Positions 9,102-18,603 are shown, numbered from the stretch's first letter. The stretch is DNA of 64,000 bases from Paraburkholderia sp. IMGN_8 (GCF_038050405.1 NZ_CP150900.1:806001-870000), one strand, 5' to 3'. Program-made: numbers and translations. Notes: generated by a model not told the origin, from the sequence alone.

Positions 9102-9869
9102 ATGAACAAGGTCAAACGGTTGTCTTGCGGTGTGTTCCTATTTATGGCTTGCGCTACGTTCAATGCTTCGGCCGAACCCAGCCACGAATGGACCTACAGC
9201 GGCGAACACGGCCCTGATCACTGGGGCGAAATCAGCAAAGACTTTCACGCTTGCGAAAGTGGCCGCGCCGAATCGCCGATCGATATCAGAGGTGCGAAGA
9301 AGGCGCCCGCCGATATGCCCAGGCTGAAAATCAACTACCAGCCCCTTCCCATCGACATCACCAATACCGGGCACTCTGTGCAGTTCAACGCGGCACCGGG
9401 CACGGATAGCGTCTCGCTCGGCGATCACCCATACCAACTGGTCCAGTTCCACTTCCATGCACCGGGTGAAGAACGCTTCGCCGGCAAAGCAAGCGTGATG
9501 GATGCTCACTTCGTTCACCATTCCGACGGCGGCAAACTTCTTGTACTAGCCGTTCAGTTCAAACTCGGGGCGCAACCCAATCCGGTGATTCGGGCCATGC
9601 TGGATCGCATCCCCCGTGAGAAGGGCGCCGAACTGATGGCTAAGGGCGTCATGATCAACCCGCTCGACCTGCTGCCCAGGAACACCGGCTACTACACTTA
9701 CAGCGGCTCCCTGACCACGCCGCCTTGCTCGGAAGGTGTGACGTGGATCGAGTTCAAAGAACCCATTACTATCACCCAGCAGCAGCTCGACGCGATGGAG
9801 GGTTTCTATCACGGCAATCAACGTCCCGTGCAAGCGCTTAACGGGCGCGATATCTGGGAAGTGAACTGA
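9102..9869 (+). CDS. cah: Periplasmic alpha-type carbonic anhydrase
   Basis: 255 residues. A Sec signal peptide ends about A-S-A at residue 24. Zinc ligands are visible as Q-F-H-F-H (His117, His119) and M-D-A-H (His136). The pair Cys51 and the Cys in T-T-P-P-C-S-E-G is placed like the stabilising disulfide of bacterial alpha enzymes. It interconverts CO2 and bicarbonate in the periplasm. It is transcribed away from the cupin-NiCoT pair and ends at a strong bidirectional terminator. Length matches the family. Confidence 0.95.
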   Translation: MNKVKRLSCGVFLFMACATFNASAEPSHEWTYSGEHGPDHWGEISKDFHACESGRAESPIDIRGAKKAPADMPRLKINYQPLPIDITNTGHSVQFNAAPGTDSVSLGDHPYQLVQFHFHAPGEERFAGKASVMDAHFVHHSDGGKLLVLAVQFKLGAQPNPVIRAMLDRIPREKGAELMAKGVMINPLDLLPRNTGYYTYSGSLTTPPCSEGVTWIEFKEPITITQQQLDAMEGFYHGNQRPVQALNGRDIWEVN

Positions 9870-9919
9870 TTCGCCGGCGCCAGGAAATCACTTAAATCCA
9901 CGGCATTCACGCCGCGATG

Positions 9920-9952
9920 AAAAAAAGCCCGTCCACAAAGGACGGGCTTTTT
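9920..9952. terminator. Bidirectional terminator between carbonic anhydrase and fusA
   Basis: AAAAAGCCCGTCC pairs with GGACGGGCTTTTT around an ACAAA loop. The flanking A-run and T-run let it work for both converging genes. Confidence 0.93.
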
Positions 9953-9999
9953 AGCTCTGGCCTACGCTGCAGCACATGGCGCGTTGCAAGCTTCAGCGC

Positions 10000-12105
10000 T
10001 TACTTCTGCTTCGCGTTGATCACCGCTTCGGCCACGTTGTTCGGCGTTTCAGCGTAGTGCTTGAACTCCATCGTGTACGTCGCGCGGCCTTGGGTCGCCG
10101 AACGCAGCGACGTCGAGTAGCCGAACATTTCCGCGAGAGGCACTTCGGCGCGCACCAGCTTGCCACCGCCGCCGGCGATGTCTTCCATCCCTTGCACGAG
10201 TCCACGACGGCTCGACAGGTCGCCCATCACGTTGCCCATGAAGTCTTCCGGCGTTTCCACTTCGACGGCCATCATCGGTTCGAGCAGTACCGGCTTGGCG
10301 CGGCGCATGGCTTCCTTGAACGCGATCGAACCGGCCATGCGGAACGCGTTTTCATTCGAGTCCACGTCGTGGTACGAACCGAAGGTCAGCGTGACCTTCA
10401 CGTCGACCACCGGATAGCCCGCCAGAACACCGGCCTTCAGCGTTTCCACAATGCCCTTGTCGACCGCCGGGATGAACTCGCGTGGGATCACACCGCCCTT
10501 GATCGCGTCGACGAACTCGTAGCCCTTGCCTTGCGGCGCCGGTTCGAGCGTGATCACCGCGTGGCCGTATTGGCCGCGGCCGCCCGACTGCTTGACGAAC
10601 TTGCCTTCGACATCCTCGACCTTGTTGCGCACCGTTTCGCGGTACGCGACTTGCGGCTTGCCGACCGTCGCCTCGACACCGAACTCGCGCTTCATCCGGT
10701 CGACCAGAATTTCCAGGTGCAACTCGCCCATCCCGGAGATGATGGTCTGGCCGGATTCTTCATCCGTTTGCACGCGGAACGACGGGTCTTCCTGCGCCAG
10801 GCGATTGAGCGCGATGCCCATCTTTTCCTGGTCGACCTTGGTCTTCGGCTCGACTGCCTGCGAGATCACCGGCTCCGGGAAGATCATCTTTTCAAGGATG
10901 ATCACGTGGTTCGGATCGCACAGCGTGTCGCCCGTGGTCGCTTCTTTCAGGCCGACCGCCGCGGCGATGTCGCCCGCGTAGACTTCCTTGATTTCCTTGC
11001 GCTCGTTCGCGTGCATCTGCAGGATCCGGCCAAGGCGTTCCTTCTTTTCCTTGATCGCGTTGTAGACGGTGTCGCCCGAATTCACCACGCCCGAATACAC
11101 GCGGAAAAAGATCAACTGGCCGACGAACGGGTCAGTCATGATCTTGAAGGCAAGGGCGGAGAACGGATCGTCGTCTTTCGGATGACGCTCGATTTCGTTG
11201 TCGTGCTCGTCGTGACCGGTGATGGCAGGCACGTCGAGCGGCGACGGCAGATAGTCGATCACCGCGTCGAGCATGGCCTGCACGCCCTTGTTCTTGAACG
11301 CGCTGCCGCACAGCATCGGCACGATCTCGTTGGCGATCGTGCGCACACGGATACCGTGCTTGATTTCCTCTTCGGTCAGCGTTTCGCCGCCCAGGTATTT
11401 CTCGAGCAGATCCTCGCTCGCTTCAGCGGCGGCCTCGACCATCTTGTCGTGCCATTCCTTGGCGGTGGCGGCGAGCTCTGCCGGGATATCCTTGTACTCG
11501 AACTTGATGCCCTGGTTCTCTTCGTCCCAGACGATCGCTTTCATCTTGACGAGATCGACCACGCCCTGGAAATGCTCTTCCGCGCCGATCGGAATCTGGA
11601 TCGGCACGGCGACGCCCTTCAGACGATCGCCGATCTGCCTCTGTACGCGGAAAAAGTCCGCGCCGACGCGGTCCATCTTGTTGACGAATGCAATGCGCGG
11701 CACCTTGTACTTGTTCGCCTGGCGCCACACCGTTTCGGACTGCGGCTGCACGCCGCCGACCGAGTCGTACACCATGCAGGCGCCGTCGAGCACGCGCATC
11801 GAGCGCTCCACTTCGATCGTGAAGTCGACGTGGCCCGGGGTGTCGATGATGTTGATCCGGTGTTCCGGATAGTTGCCGGCCATGCCTTTCCAGAAGGCGG
11901 TCGTGGCCGCCGACGTGATAGTGATGCCGCGCTCCTGCTCCTGTTCCATCCAGTCCATCGTCGCCGCACCGTCGTGAACCTCGCCGATCTTGTGGGTCAC
12001 GCCGGTGTAGAACAGGATGCGTTCAGTGGTGGTGGTTTTACCGGCATCGATGTGAGCGCTAATGCCGATATTTCGGTAGCGCTCGATGGGGGTCTTGCGG
12101 GGCAC
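10000..12105 (-). CDS. fusA: Translation elongation factor G
   Basis: 701 residues, full EF-G length. GTPase motifs are A-H-I-D-A-G-K-T-T (G1), R-G-I-T (G2), D-T-P-G-H-V-D-F (G3), N-K-M-D (G4) and G-S-A-F (G5), followed by domains II-V. It drives translocation of tRNA and mRNA on the ribosome and helps recycle it. The start is GTG at 12105: AAGGAGG lies 5 bp upstream, the protein then begins (M)P-R-K-T-P-I-E-R-Y, and no better ATG exists. It stands alone, not beside rpsL, rpsG and tuf, so it is probably one of two EF-G copies found in many Burkholderia. Confidence 0.97.
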   Translation of the reverse strand: MPRKTPIERYRNIGISAHIDAGKTTTTERILFYTGVTHKIGEVHDGAATMDWMEQEQERGITITSAATTAFWKGMAGNYPEHRINIIDTPGHVDFTIEVERSMRVLDGACMVYDSVGGVQPQSETVWRQANKYKVPRIAFVNKMDRVGADFFRVQRQIGDRLKGVAVPIQIPIGAEEHFQGVVDLVKMKAIVWDEENQGIKFEYKDIPAELAATAKEWHDKMVEAAAEASEDLLEKYLGGETLTEEEIKHGIRVRTIANEIVPMLCGSAFKNKGVQAMLDAVIDYLPSPLDVPAITGHDEHDNEIERHPKDDDPFSALAFKIMTDPFVGQLIFFRVYSGVVNSGDTVYNAIKEKKERLGRILQMHANERKEIKEVYAGDIAAAVGLKEATTGDTLCDPNHVIILEKMIFPEPVISQAVEPKTKVDQEKMGIALNRLAQEDPSFRVQTDEESGQTIISGMGELHLEILVDRMKREFGVEATVGKPQVAYRETVRNKVEDVEGKFVKQSGGRGQYGHAVITLEPAPQGKGYEFVDAIKGGVIPREFIPAVDKGIVETLKAGVLAGYPVVDVKVTLTFGSYHDVDSNENAFRMAGSIAFKEAMRRAKPVLLEPMMAVEVETPEDFMGNVMGDLSSRRGLVQGMEDIAGGGGKLVRAEVPLAEMFGYSTSLRSATQGRATYTMEFKHYAETPNNVAEAVINAKQK

Positions 12106-12385
12106 GTGAACCTCCTTGGAATAGCGCGCCTGAAGGCGCTTGCCGGGCGGCAGTCTGTGCTGCCCGGGCAGTCTGGGTGCTGCAGTGTCAAGAATACTAG
12201 GATAGCGCGTCGGCCCGTCTTTTGCAGGAATCTTGCCAGCTGGATCCGAGCGCCTGCTGGCGGGGTTTCGGCGGCCGGAACGGCGCGCGCCGGGCAAATG
12301 AAAAAGCCGGCGCCCTGCAAAAGGCACCGGCTTTTTTTGAAGCAGCGGCTGACGAAGTGGCGGGCGCCGCCATGGTCGACGCGAC
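12106..12385. other. fusA upstream region with the DUF192 terminator
   Basis: 280 bp containing the EF-G ribosome site at the left and the terminator of the upstream DUF192 gene at 12301-12338. The promoter of fusA should lie at about 12130-12290. I could not pick a convincing -35/-10 pair. Confidence 0.45.
12301..12338 (-). terminator. Terminator of the DUF192 gene
   Basis: AAAAGCCGG and CCGGCTTTTTTT pair, with additional GCC/GGC closure inside. It lies 48 bp beyond the DUF192 stop, and a T-run follows on the minus strand. Confidence 0.85.
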
Positions 12386-12892
12386 TTATTGCGCGGCCGG
12401 CAGCCCCTGGATCTTCATCCCCGGTTTGATGCCCTTCGACGTGAACCAGCCTTTGCTCATCTCCAACGCATACACGCCGTTGTTCTTCGGGCAGTGATTG
12501 TTGGTGGTCTCGGCCTGCATCTCGTCGATGTCGGTGATCGTGCCGTCGGCGCGCATGAATGCGATCGACAGCGGGATCAAGGTGTTCTTCATCCAGAAGC
12601 AATGCCCTGCGTTTTCATTGAAGACGAACAGCATGCCTTCGTTCGGTGCGAGGTTCGTGCGATACATCAAACCTTGCTCGCGGTCCGGATCGTTGGCGGC
12701 GACGGCGGCGTCGATCACGAACATGCCCGCTGTCAGCTTTGCGCGCGGAAAATCGCCGGGCTGCTTCGCACCGGCCGGCATCTGCTGCGCATGGGCGGGA
12801 AGAGCGGTAGTGGCGGCGAACGACAGTGCCGCGAGCGGCAGTGCAACGGCAAACGCGAAACGCGCAATCAACGAGCGCATGGAAAATCGCAC
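12386..12892 (-). CDS. Exported DUF192 protein
   Basis: 168 residues: a signal peptide ([13 protein letters not shown], cleavage near A-H-A), then a DUF192 domain. The family pattern is visible in the R-E-Q-G-L-M-Y-R-T block, [14 protein letters not shown], and the E-M-S-K-G-W-F segment near the end. The function of DUF192 is unknown. It is exported and conserved in many proteobacteria. GTG 12892 has AGGAG at 7 bp; ATG 12880, four codons later, is the alternative. A terminator follows. Confidence 0.88.
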   Translation of the reverse strand: MRFSMRSLIARFAFAVALPLAALSFAATTALPAHAQQMPAGAKQPGDFPRAKLTAGMFVIDAAVAANDPDREQGLMYRTNLAPNEGMLFVFNENAGHCFWMKNTLIPLSIAFMRADGTITDIDEMQAETTNNHCPKNNGVYALEMSKGWFTSKGIKPGMKIQGLPAAQ

Positions 12893-12941
12893 GGCATGAC
12901 TCCTGGCTGGAAATTAACCCGCGAATGTTACGCGAGCGCGT

Positions 12942-12982
12942 CAAAAACAAAAAGGCAGATCGCCTTGCGGCGATCTGCCTTT
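12942..12982 (-). terminator. Terminator of the small Lys/His/Ala-rich protein gene
   Basis: A perfect 13-bp stem, AAGGCAGATCGCC with GGCGATCTGCCTT, loop TTGC. On the minus strand it is followed by TTTTTGTTTTT. It lies 56 bp after the gene's stop. Confidence 0.94.
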
Positions 12983-13037
12983 CAACGCCGTAAGAACGGC
13001 AATGAAGCTAGTTCTTGACTGCGTTGTTACAACAAAC

Positions 13038-13244
13038 TTACTCCGAAGCGCCCGAAGCTGCAGCTGCTGCTGCCTTCTTGTGCGACTTCTTGTGAGCGTG
13101 GTGCTTGGTGGCCTTCTTTGCCGACGAAGCTGCTGCTGCCGGAGCTGCCATCGGAGCTGCCGAAGCTGCTGCCGGTGCCGAAGCTTGTGCGAATGCTGCC
13201 GTTGCGAAGAGACCAGCGACCAGAGCGGCGATCAGTTTGTTCAT
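13038..13244 (-). CDS. Small exported Ala/Lys/His-rich protein
   Basis: 68 residues. A clean Sec signal peptide (M-N-K-L-I-A-A-L-V-A-G-L-F-A-T-A-A-F-A) would leave a mature chain of about 49 residues made of Ala, Ser, Lys and His, with K-H-H-A-H-K-K-S-H-K-K near its centre. The start has GAGG about 9 bp upstream, and a strong terminator follows, so it is a real single-gene unit. The composition resembles acid-shock-type or histone-tail-like periplasmic peptides. The lysine/histidine run could bind nucleic acid, lipopolysaccharide or metal. No enzymatic motif is present and the function is unknown. Confidence 0.85.
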   Translation of the reverse strand: MNKLIAALVAGLFATAAFAQASAPAAASAAPMAAPAAAASSAKKATKHHAHKKSHKKAAAAAASGASE

Positions 13245-13676
13245 TTTGTGAATCCTCAGCTTTAGTTAATTAACCAAATGACCCGGCTATATGTAGAGTC
13301 ATGTCGGTAAACGTGCCATCCACCTTTCGGTTGACAGCCGCATCGAACAAATTTTCGACGCGTCTGCTTTAGCGCTCAGACTCCCTGTACCTCCCGCGAG
13401 AGCGGCTTGCACAAAGGCCCTTAAGGCTGAATGCCGGATAGCTTCGGGCGGCATCTGTGTCGAATAACGCGTGAGCTCGCGCACCGGTTGACGTAATTTT
13501 TCGCGAATGTTTATTCGTCGACACGCGAATGGAAATGGATCGCCGGGCAGTGCTCGCGAGCTCTATTGTTTCACGCATGTTTCACAGCAGTTTCGCGCGG
13601 AATTTTATTTGCGAATACAACGAGTTAGATTTTTCGATGCAGATGCAAAAATGCGTAAGTGTGTATGCAATGTGGT
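13245..13676. other. 432-bp intergenic region
   Basis: AT-richer than its surroundings and without a credible gene. It is the upstream region of the small exported protein and lies downstream of rluE. No strong hairpin or promoter was picked out. Confidence 0.45.
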
Positions 13677-14246
13677 TCAAACGACGCCGTCCCACGGCGC
13701 CTTAAGCGGCAACTCAGTGCTCTCGCCAGGTTGCAGCCCCAGCGAAAAAATATCGAGCGCGCCCACGCCGACGCGTACGAGGCGCAGCGTCGGAAAACCC
13801 ACCGCCGCAGTCATTCGGCGCACCTGGCGGTTCTTGCCTTCGGTGATCGACAACTCGATCCATGTGGTCGGAATCGCGGCGCGATAGCGGATCGGCGGGG
13901 TGCGTGTCCATAGTGCGTCAGTCGGCTCGACATATTCAGCGCGGCATGGCCGTGTGACATAGTCGCCGAGATCGACGCCGCGCGCGAGCTTCTTCAGGGT
14001 GGCCTGATCGACCGCGCCTTCCACTTGCGCCCAATAACGTTTGACCAGTTTGTGGCGCGGCTCGGCGATGCGCGCTTGCAGCGCGCCGTCGTCGGTGAGC
14101 AGCAGCAGCCCTTCGCTGTCCGAGTCGAGCCGGCCCGCCGGGTAGACGCCGGGCACCTTGACCCAGTTGGCCAGCGACGCGCGCGTTTCGTGCGGCGAAA
14201 ATTGGCAGATGGTGCCGAACGGTTTGTTCAAAGCGAGAAGACGCAT
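13677..14246 (-). CDS. rluE: 23S rRNA pseudouridine synthase, RluE type
   Basis: 189 residues of the RsuA/RluB/E/F family without an S4 domain. The catalytic block is G-R-L-D-S-D-S-E-G-L-L-L-L-T, with Asp as the nucleophile; K-N-R-Q-V-R-R-M-T and L-x-L-x-L-Q-P-G-E come later. The start L-A-L-N-K-P-F-G is the usual RluE opening. The expected product is pseudouridine 2457 (E. coli numbering) in 23S rRNA. It is divergent from icd with 329 bp between. Confidence 0.92.
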   Translation of the reverse strand: MRLLALNKPFGTICQFSPHETRASLANWVKVPGVYPAGRLDSDSEGLLLLTDDGALQARIAEPRHKLVKRYWAQVEGAVDQATLKKLARGVDLGDYVTRPCRAEYVEPTDALWTRTPPIRYRAAIPTTWIELSITEGKNRQVRRMTAAVGFPTLRLVRVGVGALDIFSLGLQPGESTELPLKAPWDGVV

Positions 14247-14575
14247 ACTGGATCGGTGAAAGACGCGGGTGCCGGCCGGGCGGGGAAGCGCCGTCCAAGC
14301 CTTGAGAGGCGCGGGTTCAATAGTAAATGGCGGGGATAATAATGCATAATTAGCGCTGGCAAGTCTTTTATCTTATATAAGACATAAGAATAAGAAGCGC
14401 TTCAGCGTGCACGTCATGTAGGAAAACCCCGACCCGCGGCAGGCTCGCTCCAGTATCGGCGTGGGCTAGAATAGCGGCCTGGCCGCCTGCGGGCGTCCAG
14501 CATGCGCGTAGCGAGGAGCGCCCGGTTTCGCAGTCTCCCATCAGCTTTCAGCACAGCCTTCACTGGAGTCCGATC
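14247..14575. other. rluE-icd divergent regulatory region
   Basis: 329 bp. It contains a short AT-rich operator-like patch at 14361-14396, including the 12-bp palindrome at 14371-14382. A TAGAAT -10-like hexamer lies at 14467-14472, with no good -35, and the icd ribosome-site region follows. Confidence 0.6.
14371..14382. promoter_or_regulatory. Perfect palindrome upstream of icd
   Basis: TCTTATATAAGA is a perfect 12-bp palindrome. A wider pair GTCTT (14363-14367) and AAGAC (14379-14383) surrounds it, and two more ATAAGA copies follow on its right. It sits about 85 bp before the TAGAAT and 200 bp before the icd start. It looks like a site for a dimeric regulator; the regulator is not identifiable here. 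Confidence 0.55.
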
Positions 14576-15832
14576 ATGCCGTATCAGCACATCAAGGTTC
14601 CGACCGGCGGTGACAAGATCACTGTCAATGCAGATTTCTCGCTCAACGTTTCCGACCAGCCGATCATTCCGTTTATCGAAGGCGACGGCACAGGCGCCGA
14701 CATCACTCCGGTGATGCTCAAGGTGGTGGATGCGGCAGTTGAAAAAGCGTATGCAGGCAAGAAGAAGATCCACTGGATGGAAATCTACGCCGGCGAGAAG
14801 GCAACCAAGGTGTACGGCCCGGACGTGTGGCTGCCGGAAGAATCGCTGCAGGTGCTGAAGGAATACGTCGTGTCGATCAAAGGTCCGCTCACCACGCCGG
14901 TGGGCGGCGGCATCCGTTCGCTGAACGTCGCGCTGCGTCAGGACCTGGATCTGTATGTCTGTTTGCGCCCGGTGCAGTACTTCAAGGGCGTGCCTTCGCC
15001 GGTGCGTGAACCGGAAAAGACCAACATGGTGATCTTCCGCGAGAACTCGGAAGACATCTACGCCGGTATCGAGTGGGCGGCGGAATCGGAACAGGCCAAG
15101 AAGGTCATCAAGTTCCTGCGCGAAGAAATGGGCGTGAAGAAGATCCGCTTCCCGGAAACGTCGGGCATCGGTATCAAGCCGGTGTCGCGCGAGGGCACGG
15201 AGCGTCTGGTGCGCAAAGCGATCCAGTACGCGATCGACAACGATCGCCGCTCGGTCACGCTCGTGCACAAGGGCAACATCATGAAGTTCACGGAAGGCGC
15301 ATTCCGCGACTACGGTTATGCGCTGGCGCAGAAGGAATTCGCCGCGGAGCTGATCGACGGCGGCCCGTGGATGAAGGTCAAGAACCCGAAAACCGGTGGC
15401 GACATCGTCGTGAAAGACGTAATCGCCGATGCGTTCCTCCAGCAGATTCTGCTGCGTCCGGCGGAATACGACGTGATCGCCACGCTGAACCTGAACGGCG
15501 ATTACGTTTCGGACGCACTGGCTGCGCAAGTCGGCGGTATCGGTATCGCGCCGGGCGCGAACATGTCGGATTCGGTCGCGATGTTCGAAGCCACGCACGG
15601 TACGGCGCCGAAATACGCGGGTAAAGATTACGTGAACCCGGGTTCGGAAATTCTCTCGGCGGAAATGATGCTGCGCCACCTCGGCTGGACTGAAGCGGCG
15701 GACCTCATTATCAAGTCGATGGAGAAGTCGATCCTGCAAAAGCGGGTCACGTATGACTTCGCGCGTCTGATGGAAGGCGCGACGCAAGTGTCGTGCTCGG
15801 GTTTTGGTCAGGTGATGATCGAGAATATGTAA
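14576..15832 (+). CDS. icd: NADP-dependent isocitrate dehydrogenase
   Basis: 418 residues, the length of the E. coli homodimeric enzyme. It oxidatively decarboxylates isocitrate to 2-oxoglutarate in the TCA cycle. The substrate/phosphorylation loop reads [12 protein letters not shown] with Ser115, the residue equivalent to the E. coli serine phosphorylated by Ace[28 protein letters not shown] and [10 protein letters not shown] are all present. A terminator follows. Upstream palindromes suggest control by a dimeric repressor. Confidence 0.97.
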   Translation: MPYQHIKVPTGGDKITVNADFSLNVSDQPIIPFIEGDGTGADITPVMLKVVDAAVEKAYAGKKKIHWMEIYAGEKATKVYGPDVWLPEESLQVLKEYVVSIKGPLTTPVGGGIRSLNVALRQDLDLYVCLRPVQYFKGVPSPVREPEKTNMVIFRENSEDIYAGIEWAAESEQAKKVIKFLREEMGVKKIRFPETSGIGIKPVSREGTERLVRKAIQYAIDNDRRSVTLVHKGNIMKFTEGAFRDYGYALAQKEFAAELIDGGPWMKVKNPKTGGDIVVKDVIADAFLQQILLRPAEYDVIATLNLNGDYVSDALAAQVGGIGIAPGANMSDSVAMFEATHGTAPKYAGKDYVNPGSEILSAEMMLRHLGWTEAADLIIKSMEKSILQKRVTYDFARLMEGATQVSCSGFGQVMIENM

Positions 15833-15866
15833 GCGATTCGAGCTGGTTTCTCCCAGCCTGGAATGG

Positions 15867-15905
15867 GACCCCGGCGCCGTGAGGCGGCCGGGGTTTTTGT
15901 TTTTT
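15867..15905 (+). terminator. icd terminator
   Basis: A GC-rich hairpin (ACCCCGGC...GCCGGGGT, imperfect inner part around GTGAG) is followed by TTTTTGTTTTTT. It ends 35-70 bp after the icd stop. Confidence 0.88.
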
Positions 15906-16009
15906 GAGGTGGAACATGGGTGGACGCGATTCAAGCGGGAGGTAAAAGTAGCTTGCGTTATGATTCTTCGATTACCTGCTTTTCGTGCATCGTACCTATT
16001 CGTTCTGCA

Positions 16010-16381
16010 ATGACCTCCGTGTGGCGAATCCTCATCGTGCTGGCCCTCGCGTTGCTTGCGACGCAAGGTGCGTTCGCGCACGAACATGCCACGGCGCCGA
16101 TGCAAGGCGCTCGCGCGATGCAGGCCGTCCAACCCGCCGACGGTGCGTTCGCCACCGTCAGTGAAACCGCACCCTGCGCCAGTATGGCCGCCGCCGGGGT
16201 GCCCTGTCGGCACGATCATTCTTTGTGCTGCTCGAACGCGTGCGGCACGCATTGCGCCGCACTGTTCGTCGTATTTGCTTTCGAGCCGCGCGCGTCCGGC
16301 GCGTCGCTGCCGCGGGCGCTTGCCGAGCCGCAGCGCACCGGTGTCACTCGTGCGCCTCTGTTGCGGCCGCCGATAGGCTGA
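16010..16381 (+). CDS. Small exported Cys/His-rich copper-associated protein
   Basis: 123 residues. The start at ATG 16010 gives a signal peptide (V-W-R-I-L-I-V-L-A-L-A-L-L-A, cleavage near A-F-A-H); an in-frame ATG at 15920 would place 30 unlikely residues in front. The centre is rich in potential metal ligands: C-R-H-D-H-S-L-C-C-S-N-A-C-G-T-H-C. Its position directly before a multicopper oxidase suggests a periplasmic copper-binding or copper-sensing accessory, comparable in style to CopL-type proteins. That is inference from context; no named family is certain. Confidence 0.75.
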   Translation: MTSVWRILIVLALALLATQGAFAHEHATAPMQGARAMQAVQPADGAFATVSETAPCASMAAAGVPCRHDHSLCCSNACGTHCAALFVVFAFEPRASGASLPRALAEPQRTGVTRAPLLRPPIG

Positions 16382-16514
16382 TCGTTGTGCGTGCCAACGC
16401 CGCGCACGCCACAAGGTCAAGGTCGCGCTTCCCATAAGCCGACCCGTTAACGATCGAGCGTGGACTCGCCCCGGCGCCTGTCCCGCTATCTGAACAAAAC
16501 AGAGGAAATCATCC

Positions 16515-18161
16515 ATGATTCGCAGGCAATTTCTCGCCCGCGCGTTGAGCGCGGCAGCCGCGTCGTTGTTCGCGCGCAGCGCGTTCGCACAGCATGACGC
16601 CCATTCGATGCACAAGATGTCAGGCGTGGACGATATGGGCGGCATGGACATGTCCGATATGCCGTCGATGTCCGCACACAAAGCGGCCAAGCCGGCGGCC
16701 GCGTCATTGGCCGCGCCTGACGCACTTCCGGCCGGCGCGCCGCTCGCCGCTTTACGTACGCTCGCCAACGAAAGCCGTGAGCCTGGCGTGTTCCGCGCGA
16801 CGTTGGTCGCGCAACCGGTCAAACGCAAACTGCTGCCCGGCAAACCGTTCACCATCTTCTGGCAATACGACCAGGGCGGCGCAAACGCCAGCGTGACACA
16901 GACCGCGGGTCCAGTCGTCGGTCCGTTGATCGACGTTCGCGAAGGCGACACTGTCGAGATCCGCTTCGTCAACCGTCTGCCGCAAGCGTCGACGATTCAC
17001 TGGCACGGCTTGCCGGTGCCGCCCGACCAGGACGGCAATCCTTCGATGCCGGTCGCGCCGGGCGCTTCGCATGTGTACCGCTTCACGTTGCCGCCGGGCA
17101 GCGCCGGCACCTACTGGTATCACCCGCATCCGCACATGATGTCGGCGGAGCAGGTATTTCGCGGACTGGCCGGACCCATTGTGGTGCGCGCAGCCGACGA
17201 TCCGCTTTCAGTCTGGCCCGAGCGCCATCTGTTCTTCTCGGACCTGAAGCTCGCTAGTGACGGCACCATCCCGCCGAACGACATGATGGACTGGATGAAC
17301 GGCCGTGAAGGCCAGTTCGTGCTGGTCAACGGCGCGCGCCGTCCGCGCATCGAGGTAACGAACGACGAGCGTTGGCGTCTGTGGAATGGATGCAATGCCC
17401 GTTATTTGAGATTTTCGCTCGGCGCCGGGCAGCATTTTGCGCAGGTCGGCACGGACGGCGGCCTGCTGGAGCAGCCGCGCGAAGGACTCACGGAGCTGTT
17501 GCTGGCGCCTGGCGAGCGCGCCGAGGTGATCGTCCGCGCGGGCGCGAACCTGTCGCAGGTGGTGCTGAGCGCCGGCGTTTACGATCGCGGCAAGATGGCG
17601 ATGTCGCACGGCAGCCTGCCGCCCGACCCAGCCCATGCGCTCGCCGACGTTAGCTTTAATCCGCCATCTGGCGTCAAGGCGCGCGAGTTGCCGGCGACGT
17701 TGCGCCCCATGTCGCCGCTCGGCACGCCGGCCGCGAAGAAATCCGTAGTGTTCTCGGAACAGATGGACATGGCCGCGATGCACAACCCGAAGGCGTCAGC
17801 TGTGCATGGCAACACAATGCCTGCCGGTATGACTTTCATGATCAACGGTCAGGTTTTCGACCCATCGCGCATCACGTTGACCAGCCGGCGCGACGAAGTC
17901 GAACTCTGGTCGATCGAAAACCGCACCGACATGGATCATCCGTTCCATCTGCACGGCACGCAGTTTCAGATTGTCGAGCGGGAGCGGGGCGGCGCGGTCA
18001 CGCCGGAGCCATATCGGGCGTGGCGCGACACGGTCAATGTGCAGCCGGATGAGATCGTGCGGATTGCCACCGTACAGCGGATGGTGGGCGAGCGCATGTT
18101 CCATTGTCACATCCTCGAACACGAGGACCTCGGCATGATGGGCACGCTGAAGGTGGTGTGA
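16515..18161 (+). CDS. Tat-exported multicopper oxidase, CopA/CueO type
   Basis: 548 residues. A twin-arginine signal (I-R-R-Q-F-L at 2-7) ends near A-F-A at 23-25. A Met/His-rich patch follows at about 30-55, with eight or more Met. The copper ligands of three cupredoxin domains are all visible: I-H-W-H-G, Y-W-Y-H-P-H-P-H, H-P-F-H-L-H-G and F-H-C-H-I-L-E-H-E-D-L-G-M-M, giving type 1 and the trinuclear centre. The expected role is periplasmic Cu(I) oxidation and copper tolerance. It follows the Cys/His-rich protein by 133 bp. The pair sits between icd and cspA and looks like an accessory insertion in a core region. Confidence 0.92.
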   Translation: MIRRQFLARALSAAAASLFARSAFAQHDAHSMHKMSGVDDMGGMDMSDMPSMSAHKAAKPAAASLAAPDALPAGAPLAALRTLANESREPGVFRATLVAQPVKRKLLPGKPFTIFWQYDQGGANASVTQTAGPVVGPLIDVREGDTVEIRFVNRLPQASTIHWHGLPVPPDQDGNPSMPVAPGASHVYRFTLPPGSAGTYWYHPHPHMMSAEQVFRGLAGPIVVRAADDPLSVWPERHLFFSDLKLASDGTIPPNDMMDWMNGREGQFVLVNGARRPRIEVTNDERWRLWNGCNARYLRFSLGAGQHFAQVGTDGGLLEQPREGLTELLLAPGERAEVIVRAGANLSQVVLSAGVYDRGKMAMSHGSLPPDPAHALADVSFNPPSGVKARELPATLRPMSPLGTPAAKKSVVFSEQMDMAAMHNPKASAVHGNTMPAGMTFMINGQVFDPSRITLTSRRDEVELWSIENRTDMDHPFHLHGTQFQIVERERGGAVTPEPYRAWRDTVNVQPDEIVRIATVQRMVGERMFHCHILEHEDLGMMGTLKVV

Positions 18162-18202
18162 CGCGTGCGGTGAGCGCTCAGCAGGTTTAGAAGGGGAAGC
18201 CG

Positions 18203-18233
18203 AAAAAAAGAAACCCGGCACGAAGCCGGGTTT
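18203..18233 (-). terminator. cspA terminator
   Basis: AAACCCGGC pairs with GCCGGGTTT around ACGAA. On the minus strand TTTCTTTTTTT follows. It also lies 40 bp past the oxidase stop on the other strand and may serve both genes. Confidence 0.9.
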
Positions 18234-18257
18234 CCAAGGAACGGGAATCGAACAGAT

Positions 18258-18464
18258 TCAGGCAGGTGCCTGGATGTTCGATGCCTGCTTGCCTTTCGGG
18301 CCTTGCACGACCTCGAAGGTTACTTTTTGACCTTCCTTGAGGGTCTTGAACCCATTCATCTGGATGGCCGAGAAGTGTGCAAACAGATCCTCACCACCTT
18401 CATCAGGCGTAATGAATCCGAAACCTTTTGCGTCATTGAACCATTTGACCGTACCAGTTGCCAT
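18258..18464 (-). CDS. cspA: Cold-shock domain RNA-binding protein
   Basis: 68 residues, a single cold-shock domain. RNP1 is K-G-F-G-F-I and RNP2 is L-F-A-H-F. The protein opens with [10 protein letters not shown]. It binds single-stranded RNA/DNA and melts mRNA structure. A good promoter lies about 140 bp upstream, predicting a ~130-nt 5' UTR, as in temperature-responsive csp mRNAs. Which paralogue of E. coli CspA-CspI it corresponds to cannot be decided. Confidence 0.95.
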   Translation of the reverse strand: MATGTVKWFNDAKGFGFITPDEGGEDLFAHFSAIQMNGFKTLKEGQKVTFEVVQGPKGKQASNIQAPA

Positions 18465-18603
18465 TCCAACTTCCCCTGTAACTCATGTCACTACCACGAG
18501 CCCTCGAAAAGCTCCACGACCGCGATGCAGCCGCTCCCTCCTCACAAGCTCACCATCGGCATTTTTTCGAAATTTATGGCGCAGTGAAAAAAGTGCCAGC
18601 TTG

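Noticed and set aside
9976..12429. 817-codon plus-strand frame opposite EF-G
   Set aside because: It is the mirror of fusA in GC-rich DNA; its translation is His/Arg/Asp-rich without any domain, while the minus strand encodes a perfect EF-G.
14414..16972. 852-codon minus-strand frame across icd and the copper genes
   Set aside because: It runs antisense through icd, a terminator and another gene; composition is typical of a shadow frame.
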